The notes under the pieces: generated by a model
The model's input: only the letters and a program-made list of their open reading frames with translations
Database searches by the model: none
What the model was told of the DNA's origin: nothing
Origin: Paenibacillus sp. JNUCC32
Lineage (GTDB): Bacteria > Bacillota > Bacilli > Paenibacillales > Paenibacillaceae
Length of the DNA: 64,000 nt
Assembly: GCF_014863545.1 (NCBI RefSeq)
Contig: NZ_CP062260.1
Location: forward strand, 310,001 to 374,000
Reading direction: 5' to 3'
Shown: piece by piece, positions 7,959 to 14,898 of the stretch
Layout of the letters: every line of letters begins with the position of its first letter
Numbering within the stretch: the first letter of the stretch is position 1
Program-made: the position numbers and the translations under genes

Positions 7959-8891
7959 TTATTTGGATTCAATTCGACCCATTGAATGGATCGTCTCGGA
8001 CAAAGTCTGTTTCACTGCCGACCAGTTGGTCTGCTCAATATCGAGTACATGTCGAAGGTAAGCCCATGTAACCTTCTGGATCAGGGCAACTCGTTCTGGG
8101 TTTTCGTCTGTTGTTTCTTTAACCTCGTAACCAGCGATCCCTCCAAGTGAGTGTTCTGCACCAAAAAGGGTGAGCAGGCTCTCGGCTCCCGGGCTGAGGA
8201 AGTAAGGGTCGGTCATCCAATCCGGCCCGCGAACGGTCAGCTGATATTTGTTAGGAGTGTCGTCCTGATCCCCGACGACCACCAGGGTGGGCTTGGTCAT
8301 GTGCTCGAAGCTCACGTTCAGATGCGGCATCTTCTCGGCCGCGAACGGTGTCAGGCTGTCCCCGCCTTGTCCAGCGGTGGCGAATAGCACGCCTGCTTTG
8401 ATGCGCGAGTCGGACAGGTCCTCTTCCTTCTTAGTCTCGGGGTTGAGGACTCGCAATCCTAACAGGTTGCCCGCCGTTTGGCCGCCGAAGGAGTGTCCGG
8501 CTGTGGCGATGCGGCTTCGGTCAAGGCGCCCGCTGAGGCCGGGAACGGCAGATTCCAGGAAATCAAGCTGATCAAGGATGCGCTTCATGTCTTCCACTCG
8601 GAAACGCCATATCCGTGGTGTGCGGGGATCGGCCTGAGGGAGACCCAATGTCCTTGAGTCTAGATGGGTAGGTTGAATGACTACGAAGCCGTGTGCAGCC
8701 CAGAAGTCAACCAAGGGTCCGTAACCCTCCAACGATGAGCCAGAACCGTGTGAGAAAACAATGATAGGTAAGTTACGACCGGTCGTCGGCGCGGAGACTC
8801 TCACTTGCAGATTCTCGCCACGGCCCGGGGCTGAAAGCACTATCGGCTTTACCGAGACGACTGGAGAGGGTGCGGTAATCTTTAGTTCCAT
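7959..8891 (-). CDS. Alpha/beta hydrolase, dienelactone hydrolase/chlorophyllase-like
   Basis: A 310-residue alpha/beta hydrolase. The oxyanion segment is VFSHGSGSSLEGYG (about 45-58), the nucleophile elbow is TAGHSFGGQTAGN (Ser about 133), and an acid is likely in VVGDQDDTPNKY. The His is in FGAEHSLGGIAGYE. This pattern matches platelet-activating-factor acetylhydrolase/chlorophyllase-like esterases. AGGA precedes the ATG. Its own promoter (8955-8985, minus strand) has an unusual 19-bp spacer with a dyad, the signature of MerR control, and a MerR gene diverges from it. GC content looks higher than in the neighbours, which may point to transfer. Confidence 0.85.
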   Translation of the reverse strand: MELKITAPSPVVSVKPIVLSAPGRGENLQVRVSAPTTGRNLPIIVFSHGSGSSLEGYGPLVDFWAAHGFVVIQPTHLDSRTLGLPQADPRTPRIWRFRVEDMKRILDQLDFLESAVPGLSGRLDRSRIATAGHSFGGQTAGNLLGLRVLNPETKKEEDLSDSRIKAGVLFATAGQGGDSLTPFAAEKMPHLNVSFEHMTKPTLVVVGDQDDTPNKYQLTVRGPDWMTDPYFLSPGAESLLTLFGAEHSLGGIAGYEVKETTDENPERVALIQKVTWAYLRHVLDIEQTNWSAVKQTLSETIHSMGRIESK

Positions 8892-8954
8892 AATTAATGT
8901 TCCTGCCCTTCTTAAGATAGATTTTTGCCGGGAGTTTTCTCCCTGTCAGATCCC

Positions 8955-8985
8955 ATAATAAAAGTTGGAGTCGAATCCAAGTCAA
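8955..8985 (-). promoter_or_regulatory. MerR-type promoter of the hydrolase gene (19-bp spacer)
   Basis: On the minus strand TTGACT and TATTAT are 19 bp apart, with the dyad TTGGA-N6-TCCAA in the spacer. MerR-family activators correct such over-long spacers by untwisting the DNA. Confidence 0.65.
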
Positions 8986-9032
8986 GGCGCGAAAACAAGA
9001 AAGTTGATTAAGGATAAATGATGGAAATAAGT

Positions 9033-9063
9033 TTGACTTGGAGTATGCACCAAGATGTATAAT
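9033..9063 (+). promoter_or_regulatory. MerR-type promoter of the merR gene (19-bp spacer)
   Basis: TTGACT and TATAAT are 19 bp apart, with the dyad CTTGG-N8-CCAAG in the spacer. It shares its -35 box and CTTGGA arm with the divergent promoter at 8955. Confidence 0.7.
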
Positions 9064-9094
9064 GCTCAAAACGGCAATTTAGGGAGGAGACATA

Positions 9095-9460
9095 ATGGAA
9101 GAACAAACTTTTACGATCAAGCAAGCCGCCGAGCAAACCGGTATTTCCGAGGATACAATCCGCTATTACGAAAAGATCATGCTGCTGCCTCAGGCAGAAC
9201 GGAAGGAAAACAGGCATCGCTTTTATCGAAGAGAGGACATTTATAGGATCAAGCAAATAACCTGCCTCAAAAAAACGGGAATGTCGCTCGAGGCTATGCG
9301 GCCATTTTTGGCTGCCTCAGTCGACTCCGATTCCGTTAATTATCCTGAACTGGTGGATCAATTAAGAAGTCAACGTGAACATATTATGATTCAAATTTCC
9401 TCGCTTCAGCAGATCGTTGATTTTATTGACATAAAGCTGAAAGAAGGTAGGCCCCAATAA
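9095..9460 (+). CDS. MerR family transcriptional regulator
   Basis: A 121-residue protein: an N-terminal MerR winged helix (FTIKQAAEQTGISEDTIRYYEKIMLLP, then a wing with NRHRFYRREDIYRI), a helix with KKTGMSLEAMRPFL, and a C-terminal coiled coil. No paired cysteines are visible, so a metal-sensing role is unlikely; AdhR/NmlR-type regulators of aldehyde or electrophile stress are the nearest layout. GGGAGGAG precedes the ATG. It diverges from the alpha/beta hydrolase, and both genes have 19-bp-spacer promoters with related dyads, so it probably activates both. Confidence 0.85.
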   Translation: MEEQTFTIKQAAEQTGISEDTIRYYEKIMLLPQAERKENRHRFYRREDIYRIKQITCLKKTGMSLEAMRPFLAASVDSDSVNYPELVDQLRSQREHIMIQISSLQQIVDFIDIKLKEGRPQ

Positions 9461-9462
9461 TT

Positions 9463-9485
9463 AAAGCTCGATGCGGGCTTTTTTA
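9463..9485 (+). terminator. Intrinsic terminator of the merR gene
   Basis: A stem AGCTCG / CGGGCT (one G-U pair) is followed by six T residues just after the merR stop. Confidence 0.7.
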
Positions 9486-9491
9486 TACACG

Positions 9492-9530
9492 AGTTGTAAT
9501 CAGCGAAGTTACAACTGTGGCGGTTACAAC
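9492..9530. repeat. GTTGTAA/TTACAAC repeat cluster
   Basis: A perfect dyad AGTTGTAA-N9-TTACAACT is followed by a third TTACAAC copy 8 bp on. It resembles a regulator site, but no promoter or gene start is nearby on the + strand. Confidence 0.35.
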
Positions 9531-9533
9531 AAA

Positions 9534-9671
9534 TCAAATATTGGAGGTAAATCGGAAGAGCGTTCCCGACATTCGAGCGGTATGCGACTTTTCGAGGTGG
9601 CGGATGATGTCCTGGATACCTGTGGTGCTCCCGGAGATGCCATGCTTCAGCATGACAAGTATCGGGAACAT
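9534..9671 (-). CDS. Small ORF translationally coupled to the Dabb gene
   Basis: A 45-residue reading frame (MFPILVMLKHGISGSTTGI...) starts at an ATG that overlaps the stop of the upstream Dabb gene as TAATG, an arrangement typical of translational coupling. No family is recognised and no independent ribosome binding site is seen. It may be a real small protein, or the 5' end of a gene that has been cut off. The frame is free of stops only for this length. Confidence 0.35.
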   Translation of the reverse strand: MFPILVMLKHGISGSTTGIQDIIRHLEKSHTARMSGTLFRFTSNI

Positions 9672-9973
9672 TAAGCAAACGGGTAATCCATAACGACGAT
9701 TCCTTCAACAAACGGGCCAATGGATTGCAATAATCCTTGATGCAGGGGGTGCCGAATATACTCCCGGCAAGCCTGTTGATTCTCGAAAGTGACTCTGATT
9801 CCCAGCGTAAACCCCTGCATATGCTCTATTTCCTCCGTAACGTTAATCCCTGCGCTAAGTTCCACGATCCCCGGAATGTTCCCTTTAAAGTCATGTGCGC
9901 GCTTTATTGCACTTTCTTTTACTTCTATAGAAACATCGGGCTTGAATTTCAATAGCACGATATGCTCAAACAT
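9671..9973 (-). CDS. Dabb family (stress-responsive alpha/beta barrel) protein
   Basis: A 100-residue protein with MFEHIVLLKFKPD at the start, a central LSAGINVT and FTLGIRVTFENQQACREYIRHPLHQ, and a C-terminal VVMDYPF. This is the dimeric ferredoxin-like Dabb domain found in stress-responsive proteins and some cyclases. The ATG at 9973 has TTGGAGGGAG upstream. It lies 23 bp downstream of the FMN reductase gene, so the two are probably one operon. Function beyond a possible small-molecule pocket cannot be read. Confidence 0.82.
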   Translation of the reverse strand: MFEHIVLLKFKPDVSIEVKESAIKRAHDFKGNIPGIVELSAGINVTEEIEHMQGFTLGIRVTFENQQACREYIRHPLHQGLLQSIGPFVEGIVVMDYPFA

Positions 9974-9996
9974 CTTACTCCCTCCAAGGTTTCCGT

Positions 9997-10566
9997 TTAT
10001 TTTTGACTTTGGAGCTGCTTCAATTGGGAGAGCTCCTTCATCCATTTCACGAAATTGTCGGTTACAAGATCAAGGTACTGAATGGTAGGTTCATCAGTCA
10101 GCTCACCCTTCTCGTTAAACTTCTCATGAACAAGACCAATGTACACTTCATTTCCAGGCAACAGCGGCGAGGAAATACCGGATGCGAACAGAATGTCACG
10201 CAGATGGCCCTGCGCTTTGACCGATCCCAACAATCCCATGGAAGATCCGGCGATCCATGAGGGCTTCCCGATCATGACTCGATCCACGCGGGATAACCAG
10301 TCGATCGCGTTCACCATGACGCCGGGAATGGTCGAATTATATTCCGGAGTGATCCACAACACCGCGTCGGCAGCAGCGACTTGCGCCTTAAAATCGATAA
10401 CCGGCAGCGGCGGAATAGACTCGATATCCTGATCGTAAAAGGGGAGACCCCGAATGCTCAGCACATCCAATTGAAAAAGATGCTGATAACGGTTTTGAAT
10501 ATAACGGGCTAACTTCTGGTTGTATGAATCTTTGCGAATGCTTCCGACTATGGCGGCTATTTTCAT
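9997..10566 (-). CDS. NADPH-dependent FMN reductase
   Basis: A 189-residue flavodoxin-like reductase. The FMN phosphate loop is IVGSIRKDSYNQKLA at the N-terminus, followed by WITPEYNSTIPGVMVNAIDW (about 75-95), the signature of the NADPH:FMN/azoreductase family, and GSSMGLLGSVKAQ. Such enzymes reduce flavins, quinones, azo dyes or chromate. GAGG lies 8 bp before the ATG at 10566; two nearby starts (10572, 10575) fit less well. It diverges from an XRE regulator, whose upstream dyad lies in the shared spacer. Confidence 0.87.
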   Translation of the reverse strand: MKIAAIVGSIRKDSYNQKLARYIQNRYQHLFQLDVLSIRGLPFYDQDIESIPPLPVIDFKAQVAAADAVLWITPEYNSTIPGVMVNAIDWLSRVDRVMIGKPSWIAGSSMGLLGSVKAQGHLRDILFASGISSPLLPGNEVYIGLVHEKFNEKGELTDEPTIQYLDLVTDNFVKWMKELSQLKQLQSQK

Positions 10567-10709
10567 TTTCATCACCTCAATGATAGGGTCTGAATGGAGT
10601 TGAGCAGGTGGGGCCGATCATCACTGTCTATCCATTCTTGCTATTCCTCCTAAGGAGGACATAAACTAGTCTAAATGGACTCGAAGAGCCCAGGAAGAGA
10701 TCTAGTTAT

Positions 10710-10730
10710 CGTAGGATTAGGAATCCTACG
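10710..10730. promoter_or_regulatory. Perfect operator dyad CGTAGGATT-N3-AATCCTACG
   Basis: A perfect 9-3-9 inverted repeat lies between the divergent FMN reductase and XRE genes, 28 bp upstream of the XRE start. It is a strong candidate binding site for that regulator. A second, GA-rich dyad (TCCTCCT-A-AGGAGGA, 10645-10659) and AGTC-N6-GACT follow closer to the reductase. Confidence 0.6.
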
Positions 10731-10758
10731 TTCATAATAGGTAGGAGGTATGGAGAAC

Positions 10759-11637
10759 ATGGCCAACAGATTGGACCGTTATGAGGAATTGTCCCGTTTT
10801 TTGCGTTCACGCCGTGAACGAATAACCCCAGAGCAAGCAGGGGTGCCGGATTCCGGACGCAGACGAACACCCGGACTTCGCCGCAGCGAGGTAGCTCTGC
10901 TGGCAGACGTGGGATTGGATTGGTACACCTATTTGGAACAAGGGCGTCATATCAATGTATCCGCTGAGGTCCTTGATCGAATAGCGAAGGTGCTTCGGTT
11001 AGATGAGTCGGAACGCAGGCATCTGTACCATCTTGCCCGTAAACAATTTCCCTTGACCGGTACGAAGCAACCCTCTAAGGTAACGCCGGAGCTTCAACGT
11101 TTTTTGGATAGCCAGAACCTTTCCCCTGCGAATGTCATGGATGCGCGCATGAACATCATTGCCTGGAATGATGCCTACTGCGCAATAAATGGGAATCTCG
11201 CGGTTATGTCGGAAAGGGAGCGGAATTTGGTATGGATGACCTTTACTTCTCCCCGTTTCCGCTATCTAAAGGGAGACCAATGGGAACTGCATGCCAGGCG
11301 AATCGTTGCTAATTTTCATGCCGGGTATGCTCGTCACGTCGACGATCCTTGGTGGTCCGAGCAGTTCGAGGCGCTTTCACAGGCTAGCAGGGAGTTTCGA
11401 GCATTTTGGGATTCCCACGAGGTTCTCGATGCTATGGATGCTCCTAAGACGCTGCATTGTCCGAATCTCGGGATCTTGAATTTTGATCTGGTTTCATTTC
11501 ATTACTTGAACGATTCTAATTTGACCGTTTCCATTCATGTTCCTCATCCAGATGGCACGGTGGATAAGATGCAGCGACTGCTAATCGATTATCAGAGCCA
11601 GCATTCAGATCAGCTCGAATCTTCTTCAAGAGTTTAG
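10759..11637 (+). CDS. XRE family regulator with MmyB-like sensor domain
   Basis: A 292-residue protein. The N-terminal HTH (FLRSRRERITPEQAGVPD, then RRTPGLRRSEVALLADVGLDWYTYLEQGR) and the following VLDRIAKVLRLDESERRHLYHLA match the MmyB group. The C-terminal half is the MmyB ligand-binding PAS-like domain (NIIAWNDAY, then RNLVWMTF, then W..HARRIVANFHAGYARH). AGGAGG is 10 bp before the ATG at 10759. MmyB-type regulators often pair with a divergent oxidoreductase, as here with the FMN reductase. Autoregulation via the adjacent perfect dyad is likely. Confidence 0.85.
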   Translation: MANRLDRYEELSRFLRSRRERITPEQAGVPDSGRRRTPGLRRSEVALLADVGLDWYTYLEQGRHINVSAEVLDRIAKVLRLDESERRHLYHLARKQFPLTGTKQPSKVTPELQRFLDSQNLSPANVMDARMNIIAWNDAYCAINGNLAVMSERERNLVWMTFTSPRFRYLKGDQWELHARRIVANFHAGYARHVDDPWWSEQFEALSQASREFRAFWDSHEVLDAMDAPKTLHCPNLGILNFDLVSFHYLNDSNLTVSIHVPHPDGTVDKMQRLLIDYQSQHSDQLESSSRV

Positions 11638-11678
11638 TATAGGAAGGCAATCAGAAGTCTTATTCGGCATGAATCAAG

Positions 11679-11698
11679 ACATCCGAGCGGATGTCTAA
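11679..11698. terminator. Stem-loop after the XRE gene
   Basis: A perfect 9-bp inverted repeat (AGACATCCG / CGGATGTCT) with a 2-base centre lies 40 bp past the XRE stop. No T-run follows. Confidence 0.35.
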
Positions 11699-11754
11699 TC
11701 ATTTCGCTCTATGGTGAAACGGAGAACTGTATCGCAAATAACGGCAAGTAATAA

Positions 11755-11815
11755 ATATGCTCCCCTTTAAGTAAGCCGGTTTAATAAATAAACCGGCTAC
11801 TTCAGAGGAGCATAT
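11755..11815. repeat. 61-base long hairpin between converging genes
   Basis: Imperfect arms of about 28 bp run from ATATGCTCC to GGAGCATAT and contain the inner perfect stem GCCGGTTTA / TAAACCGGC. It lies between the XRE gene and the converging SDR gene and may be a bidirectional terminator or a small hairpin insertion element. Confidence 0.55.
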
Positions 11816-11849
11816 CAGTTGCCGTGGATGTCGAATTCTTTGGTATCCT

Positions 11850-12722
11850 TTAAAATGGTTTTACCACATCATCTGAATCAGTGGAGTAAGCCAGCTCTTT
11901 CTGTGCTTCCAGAGCGGCGAGTCTGTCCAGCAGGGCTGCCCGGATTTGCTCATAGGCGTCACTGCCCAACGCCATACGTATCGGACCCTCTCCCTGGTCG
12001 ACTCGGCGGATAATCTGCTGCGCCATTTTATCCGGATCGCCGACAACCATTTGATTGAACATGCTCATATCTATACCAGGCAGTTCTCCCTTCATCAGGC
12101 TAACGAATTGGCCCGCCTCCGTATCCCGGTATTCGTCCATCCGCTCGCCGAATACGGCGTTGCTTGTAATGAAATTCGTTCGGATTCCGCCGGGCTCCAC
12201 CATAGTGGTCTTAATATTGAACGGAGCCACTTCCTTAGCTAGCGCTTCAAAGGCGCCTTCGACCGCCCATTTCGAAGAGCAATACAGTCCCATACCCGGA
12301 ATAGAATAATGACCCGCCATACTCGAAATCTGTACCATGTGACCGCCGCCCTGCTTACGGAAAAAGGGCAGGACTGCACGCGCTGCACGCAGGGAGCCAA
12401 GCACATTGGTCATAAACTGATGCTCAATTTGCCTGTCGCTTGCTTCTTCCACTGCGCCATACAAGCCATAGGCTGCATTATTGACAAACACATCGATCGT
12501 GCCCAGTTCTAAAAATGCACGTTCCACCACTTCAGCAATTTGCTGAGAGTTAGTCAGATCTAAATTAGCCTGCCAAAGCCCAGAGCCATACTGTGCCTGC
12601 AGATCATCCAGCACCCCCGGCTTGCGTACCGTTGCAGCTACACGGTCCCCCCTATCAAGCAACCGGCGAGTTATACGTGAAGCCAAGCCTCCTGACGCTC
12701 CTGTAATGAACCATGTTTGCAT
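11850..12722 (-). CDS. SDR family oxidoreductase
   Basis: A 290-residue short-chain dehydrogenase. The nucleotide motif is WFITGASGGLASRITRRLL (TGxxxGxG type, with GLAS in place of GIG), followed by NNAAYG (about 82), a catalytic Ser region VQISSMAGHYSIPG and the YCSSKWA Tyr/Lys pair (about 150). It is the 'SDR with NADP preference' form common in Firmicutes, usually of unknown substrate. GGAGGG precedes the ATG at 12722; the longer frame to 12791 lacks a site. It lies downstream of a same-strand MmyB-like regulator. Confidence 0.85.
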   Translation of the reverse strand: MQTWFITGASGGLASRITRRLLDRGDRVAATVRKPGVLDDLQAQYGSGLWQANLDLTNSQQIAEVVERAFLELGTIDVFVNNAAYGLYGAVEEASDRQIEHQFMTNVLGSLRAARAVLPFFRKQGGGHMVQISSMAGHYSIPGMGLYCSSKWAVEGAFEALAKEVAPFNIKTTMVEPGGIRTNFITSNAVFGERMDEYRDTEAGQFVSLMKGELPGIDMSMFNQMVVGDPDKMAQQIIRRVDQGEGPIRMALGSDAYEQIRAALLDRLAALEAQKELAYSTDSDDVVKPF

Positions 12723-12818
12723 ACTAAATACCCTCCAGTCGTTGTCTTCCACTGAATCATACAAGCAACTGGAGGGTGCTAGCCACAGCACGTCTATTCT
12801 ATTAACGGGAGTAACAGT

Positions 12819-13673
12819 CTACGGTAGCTGCCTGTCCTGCTCAAGTAAACGCAATAATCTCTCCTCCGTGCCTGAACCGGGCACCGGAACAAAGAAACAC
12901 CAGTGCAGTCCCGGGTCATTATCGATTACAGCCGCGGAATGGAGCTCGAACTCCATCTCCTGTGCGTCAGGAACACGGAATAAAGCGGTGGCTACGCGTT
13001 TTTGTTTGATTTCATATAGTTCCCAGAAATGTACGAACTCCACGCTTTCCCGCATCAAGCGTTCAAACCGTTCCATATATAACGGGTTGTTCTTGTAAAG
13101 ATCGAAGCCTGCCCGCAGAACGGCTACAGAGTAACGGGCAGCGCCTTCCCAATTCACCAGTCTGTTGCGGTAATCCGGCTTTAAAAACATAATGTCCATC
13201 ATATTCCGTTCGTTGTCCGGCAGACTGCCGAAATCGGCTACGATGAGTTCAGCCGCCCGATTCCAGGCGATAACATCCGTACCTTCGTCTGTGATAAAAG
13301 AAGGATAATGCAGTTGATTTACGATTTTCTGCAGAACTCCCGTGTCCGGCCCACCGTTATTTGGCACTGTGACGACGCTCGCCACATCTACATTGGCCAG
13401 ATCGAATAGATGCTTCTGCTCGTCTTCGTCAAGCTGAAGCGCTTTGCTGATACTTAGCAGCACTTCCGGCGAGGGATTAACCTCCTTGCCTTGCTCCAGC
13501 CAGGCATAGTAAGTCACGCTTATATTGGCAAGATAAGAGACTTCTTCTCTTCGAAGTCCCGGAGTGCGTCTTCGTCCGGGCAGCGGCTGAATCCCGGCCT
13601 TTGAAGGCTGCAACCGTTCTCTGCGCGATTTAAGGAAGTCACCCAATGCGGATGAGGAACGATTCATTTTCAA
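12819..13673 (-). CDS. XRE family regulator with MmyB-like sensor domain
   Basis: A 284-residue paralogue of the regulator at 10759: LGDFLKSRRERLQPSKAG, then RRRTPGLRREEVSYLANISVTYYAWLEQGK and LLSISKALQLDEDEQKHLFDLA, then an MmyB domain (TDVIAWNRAAELI, RNMMDIMFLKPDYR, RYSVAVLRAGFDLY). GAGGTG lies 6 bp before a TTG at 13673; an ATG at 13667 is the alternative. Its target may be the SDR gene 96 bp downstream. The 13674-13821 spacer shows a TTTGGT direct repeat but no perfect dyad. Confidence 0.84.
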   Translation of the reverse strand: MKMNRSSSALGDFLKSRRERLQPSKAGIQPLPGRRRTPGLRREEVSYLANISVTYYAWLEQGKEVNPSPEVLLSISKALQLDEDEQKHLFDLANVDVASVVTVPNNGGPDTGVLQKIVNQLHYPSFITDEGTDVIAWNRAAELIVADFGSLPDNERNMMDIMFLKPDYRNRLVNWEGAARYSVAVLRAGFDLYKNNPLYMERFERLMRESVEFVHFWELYEIKQKRVATALFRVPDAQEMEFELHSAAVIDNDPGLHWCFFVPVPGSGTEERLLRLLEQDRQLP

Positions 13674-13821
13674 GTGGGTCACCTCTATTTACTCATATGG
13701 AAGATACATATCGCTATTAACCAAATAGACCAAAAGCACTCTATACATGATTATTATAGTCTCTGTTGAATGCCGTTTCTACAAAAGAGAACCAACGAGA
13801 TGCAATTGTCTCGTGAGATTC

Positions 13822-13850
13822 AGGGCTTTTCCTTAGATAGGAAAAGCCCT
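13822..13850. terminator. Strong stem-loop, probable terminator
   Basis: A perfect 12-bp inverted repeat (AGGGCTTTTCCT / AGGAAAAGCCCT) with a 5-base loop, followed by TTTCT on the + strand. It lies between the XRE gene and the small ORF at 13885. Confidence 0.55.
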
Positions 13851-13884
13851 TTCTACATCCTCGTGAATGCGAAATGAAAGTCTG

Positions 13885-14094
13885 TTACATTAATTCTCTT
13901 GTAGTAATGCTATTAATCCTGCCGTATTTATTACATTCCATGGTGTATTTACCTATAATCTCTAAAGTTGTTGGATCGTAAACCAACTTGAACATAACGG
14001 TCGTCTCCGGAGAAAACAGGGGCGTCTCTTGGTCCAAGTAAACGGATTTTATTTCAATGCCTAACGATTGTTGATCATGTGGTGTTGCCGGCAT
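13885..14094 (-). CDS. Small hypothetical protein
   Basis: A 69-residue frame encoding a polar, beta-rich-looking peptide (GIEIKSVYLDQETPLFSPE, then VMFKLVYDPTTLEIIGKYTMECN). There is no recognisable ribosome binding site before the ATG, and I do not recognise the family. It may be the 3' part of a decayed gene. It sits alone between the XRE gene and the ilvB leader. Confidence 0.35.
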   Translation of the reverse strand: MPATPHDQQSLGIEIKSVYLDQETPLFSPETTVMFKLVYDPTTLEIIGKYTMECNKYGRINSITTRELM

Positions 14095-14199
14095 TTTTAT
14101 ATTTTTCGAAACCGTGAATTCTCATCTGGAGCATGAATGGGTTAAACTTAACGGGTACAAGAGCTCAATAATTATAAAGCAGCATAGTATTCATTCGGT

Positions 14200-14228
14200 T
14201 TGAAAAAAAGTCGAGTCTGTGCTATTAT
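14200..14228 (+). promoter_or_regulatory. Promoter of the T-box/ilvB transcript
   Basis: TTGAAA and TATTAT are separated by exactly 17 bp, directly before the first T-box leader. Transcription would start near 14235. Confidence 0.7.
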
Positions 14229-14235
14229 CAGAAAA

Positions 14236-14551
14236 ATCCAAACATAGCGAAGAAGAGAAGGCTATGCAATAGCGTTTATGTCCAGAGAGCGGAGGGTTTG
14301 CTGAAACCTCCGTCGTAACGCATGTATAGTGTCGTCTCGGAGCTGTTGACCGAACGCGGAAGGCGTGATAACACGCCCGCAAGTAGGATCAACCGGCCTG
14401 GCATCCGTTAACATGCTGCAGGTAAAGCATCGGCTTTACCTCATGAGACTGCAATTGCGAGGTTGCAGTAAACCTGGGTGGTACCGCGATTCCCCTTTCG
14501 TCCCAAGGCTTCTAGCATTTCTATGAGCCTTGGGAAGGAAGGGGTTATTTG
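14236..14551 (+). ncRNA. T-box riboswitch 1
   Basis: The T-box core (TGGGTGGTACCGCG) ends at 14488 and is preceded by the stem III hairpin GGTAAAGC-ATCG-GCTTTACC. The 5' part shows the Stem I landmarks GAAGAG, CAGAGAG and GGAGCTG. A terminator follows at 14492-14551: nearly 19 paired bases ending in TTATTTG, overlapping the antiterminator. Uncharged tRNA would pair with the UGG bulge and prevent termination. The specifier may be GTC (Val) or CTC (Leu) in GTGTCGTCTCGGAG; this is inference. Confidence 0.9.
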
Positions 14552-14559
14552 TTTAATAC

Positions 14560-14880
14560 CAACAGGCGATGAAGAGAAAGCCGGCAAGGGCGGTTATGCC
14601 CAGAGAGCAGAGGAAACGCTGAAACCTTTGCCTTAACCCTTTGTATGGTGTCGTCTCGGAGCTGTTAACCGAAAGCGCGGCTGGTCTTTTTCTGTCCCGC
14701 AAGTAGGCTTAACCGAAATGGTGCTCGTTAACGCGCCGCAGGTAAGGCATCGGCCTTACCTCATGAGGCTGCATTCGCGAGGGTGCAGCGAACTTGGGTG
14801 GTACCGCGAAAAAATCCCCTTTCGTCCCTGTATGAGCTGACCGCTGTCAGTTTGCTCAGGAGGAGAGGGGGTTTTATTTT
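14560..14880 (+). ncRNA. T-box riboswitch 2, in tandem
   Basis: A second complete leader starts with GATGAAGAGAAAG. It repeats the Stem I segment GTGTCGTCTCGGAGCTGTT, a stem III hairpin (GGTAAGGC-ATCG-GCCTTACC) and the T-box core (14791-14808). A terminator stem at about 14814-14872 ends in TTTTATTTT. The same specifier region as leader 1 suggests a tandem duplication and response to the same tRNA. The ilvB ribosome binding site begins 3 bases later. Confidence 0.9.
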
Positions 14881-14898
14881 GCAAAGGAGGCTGCCCAA

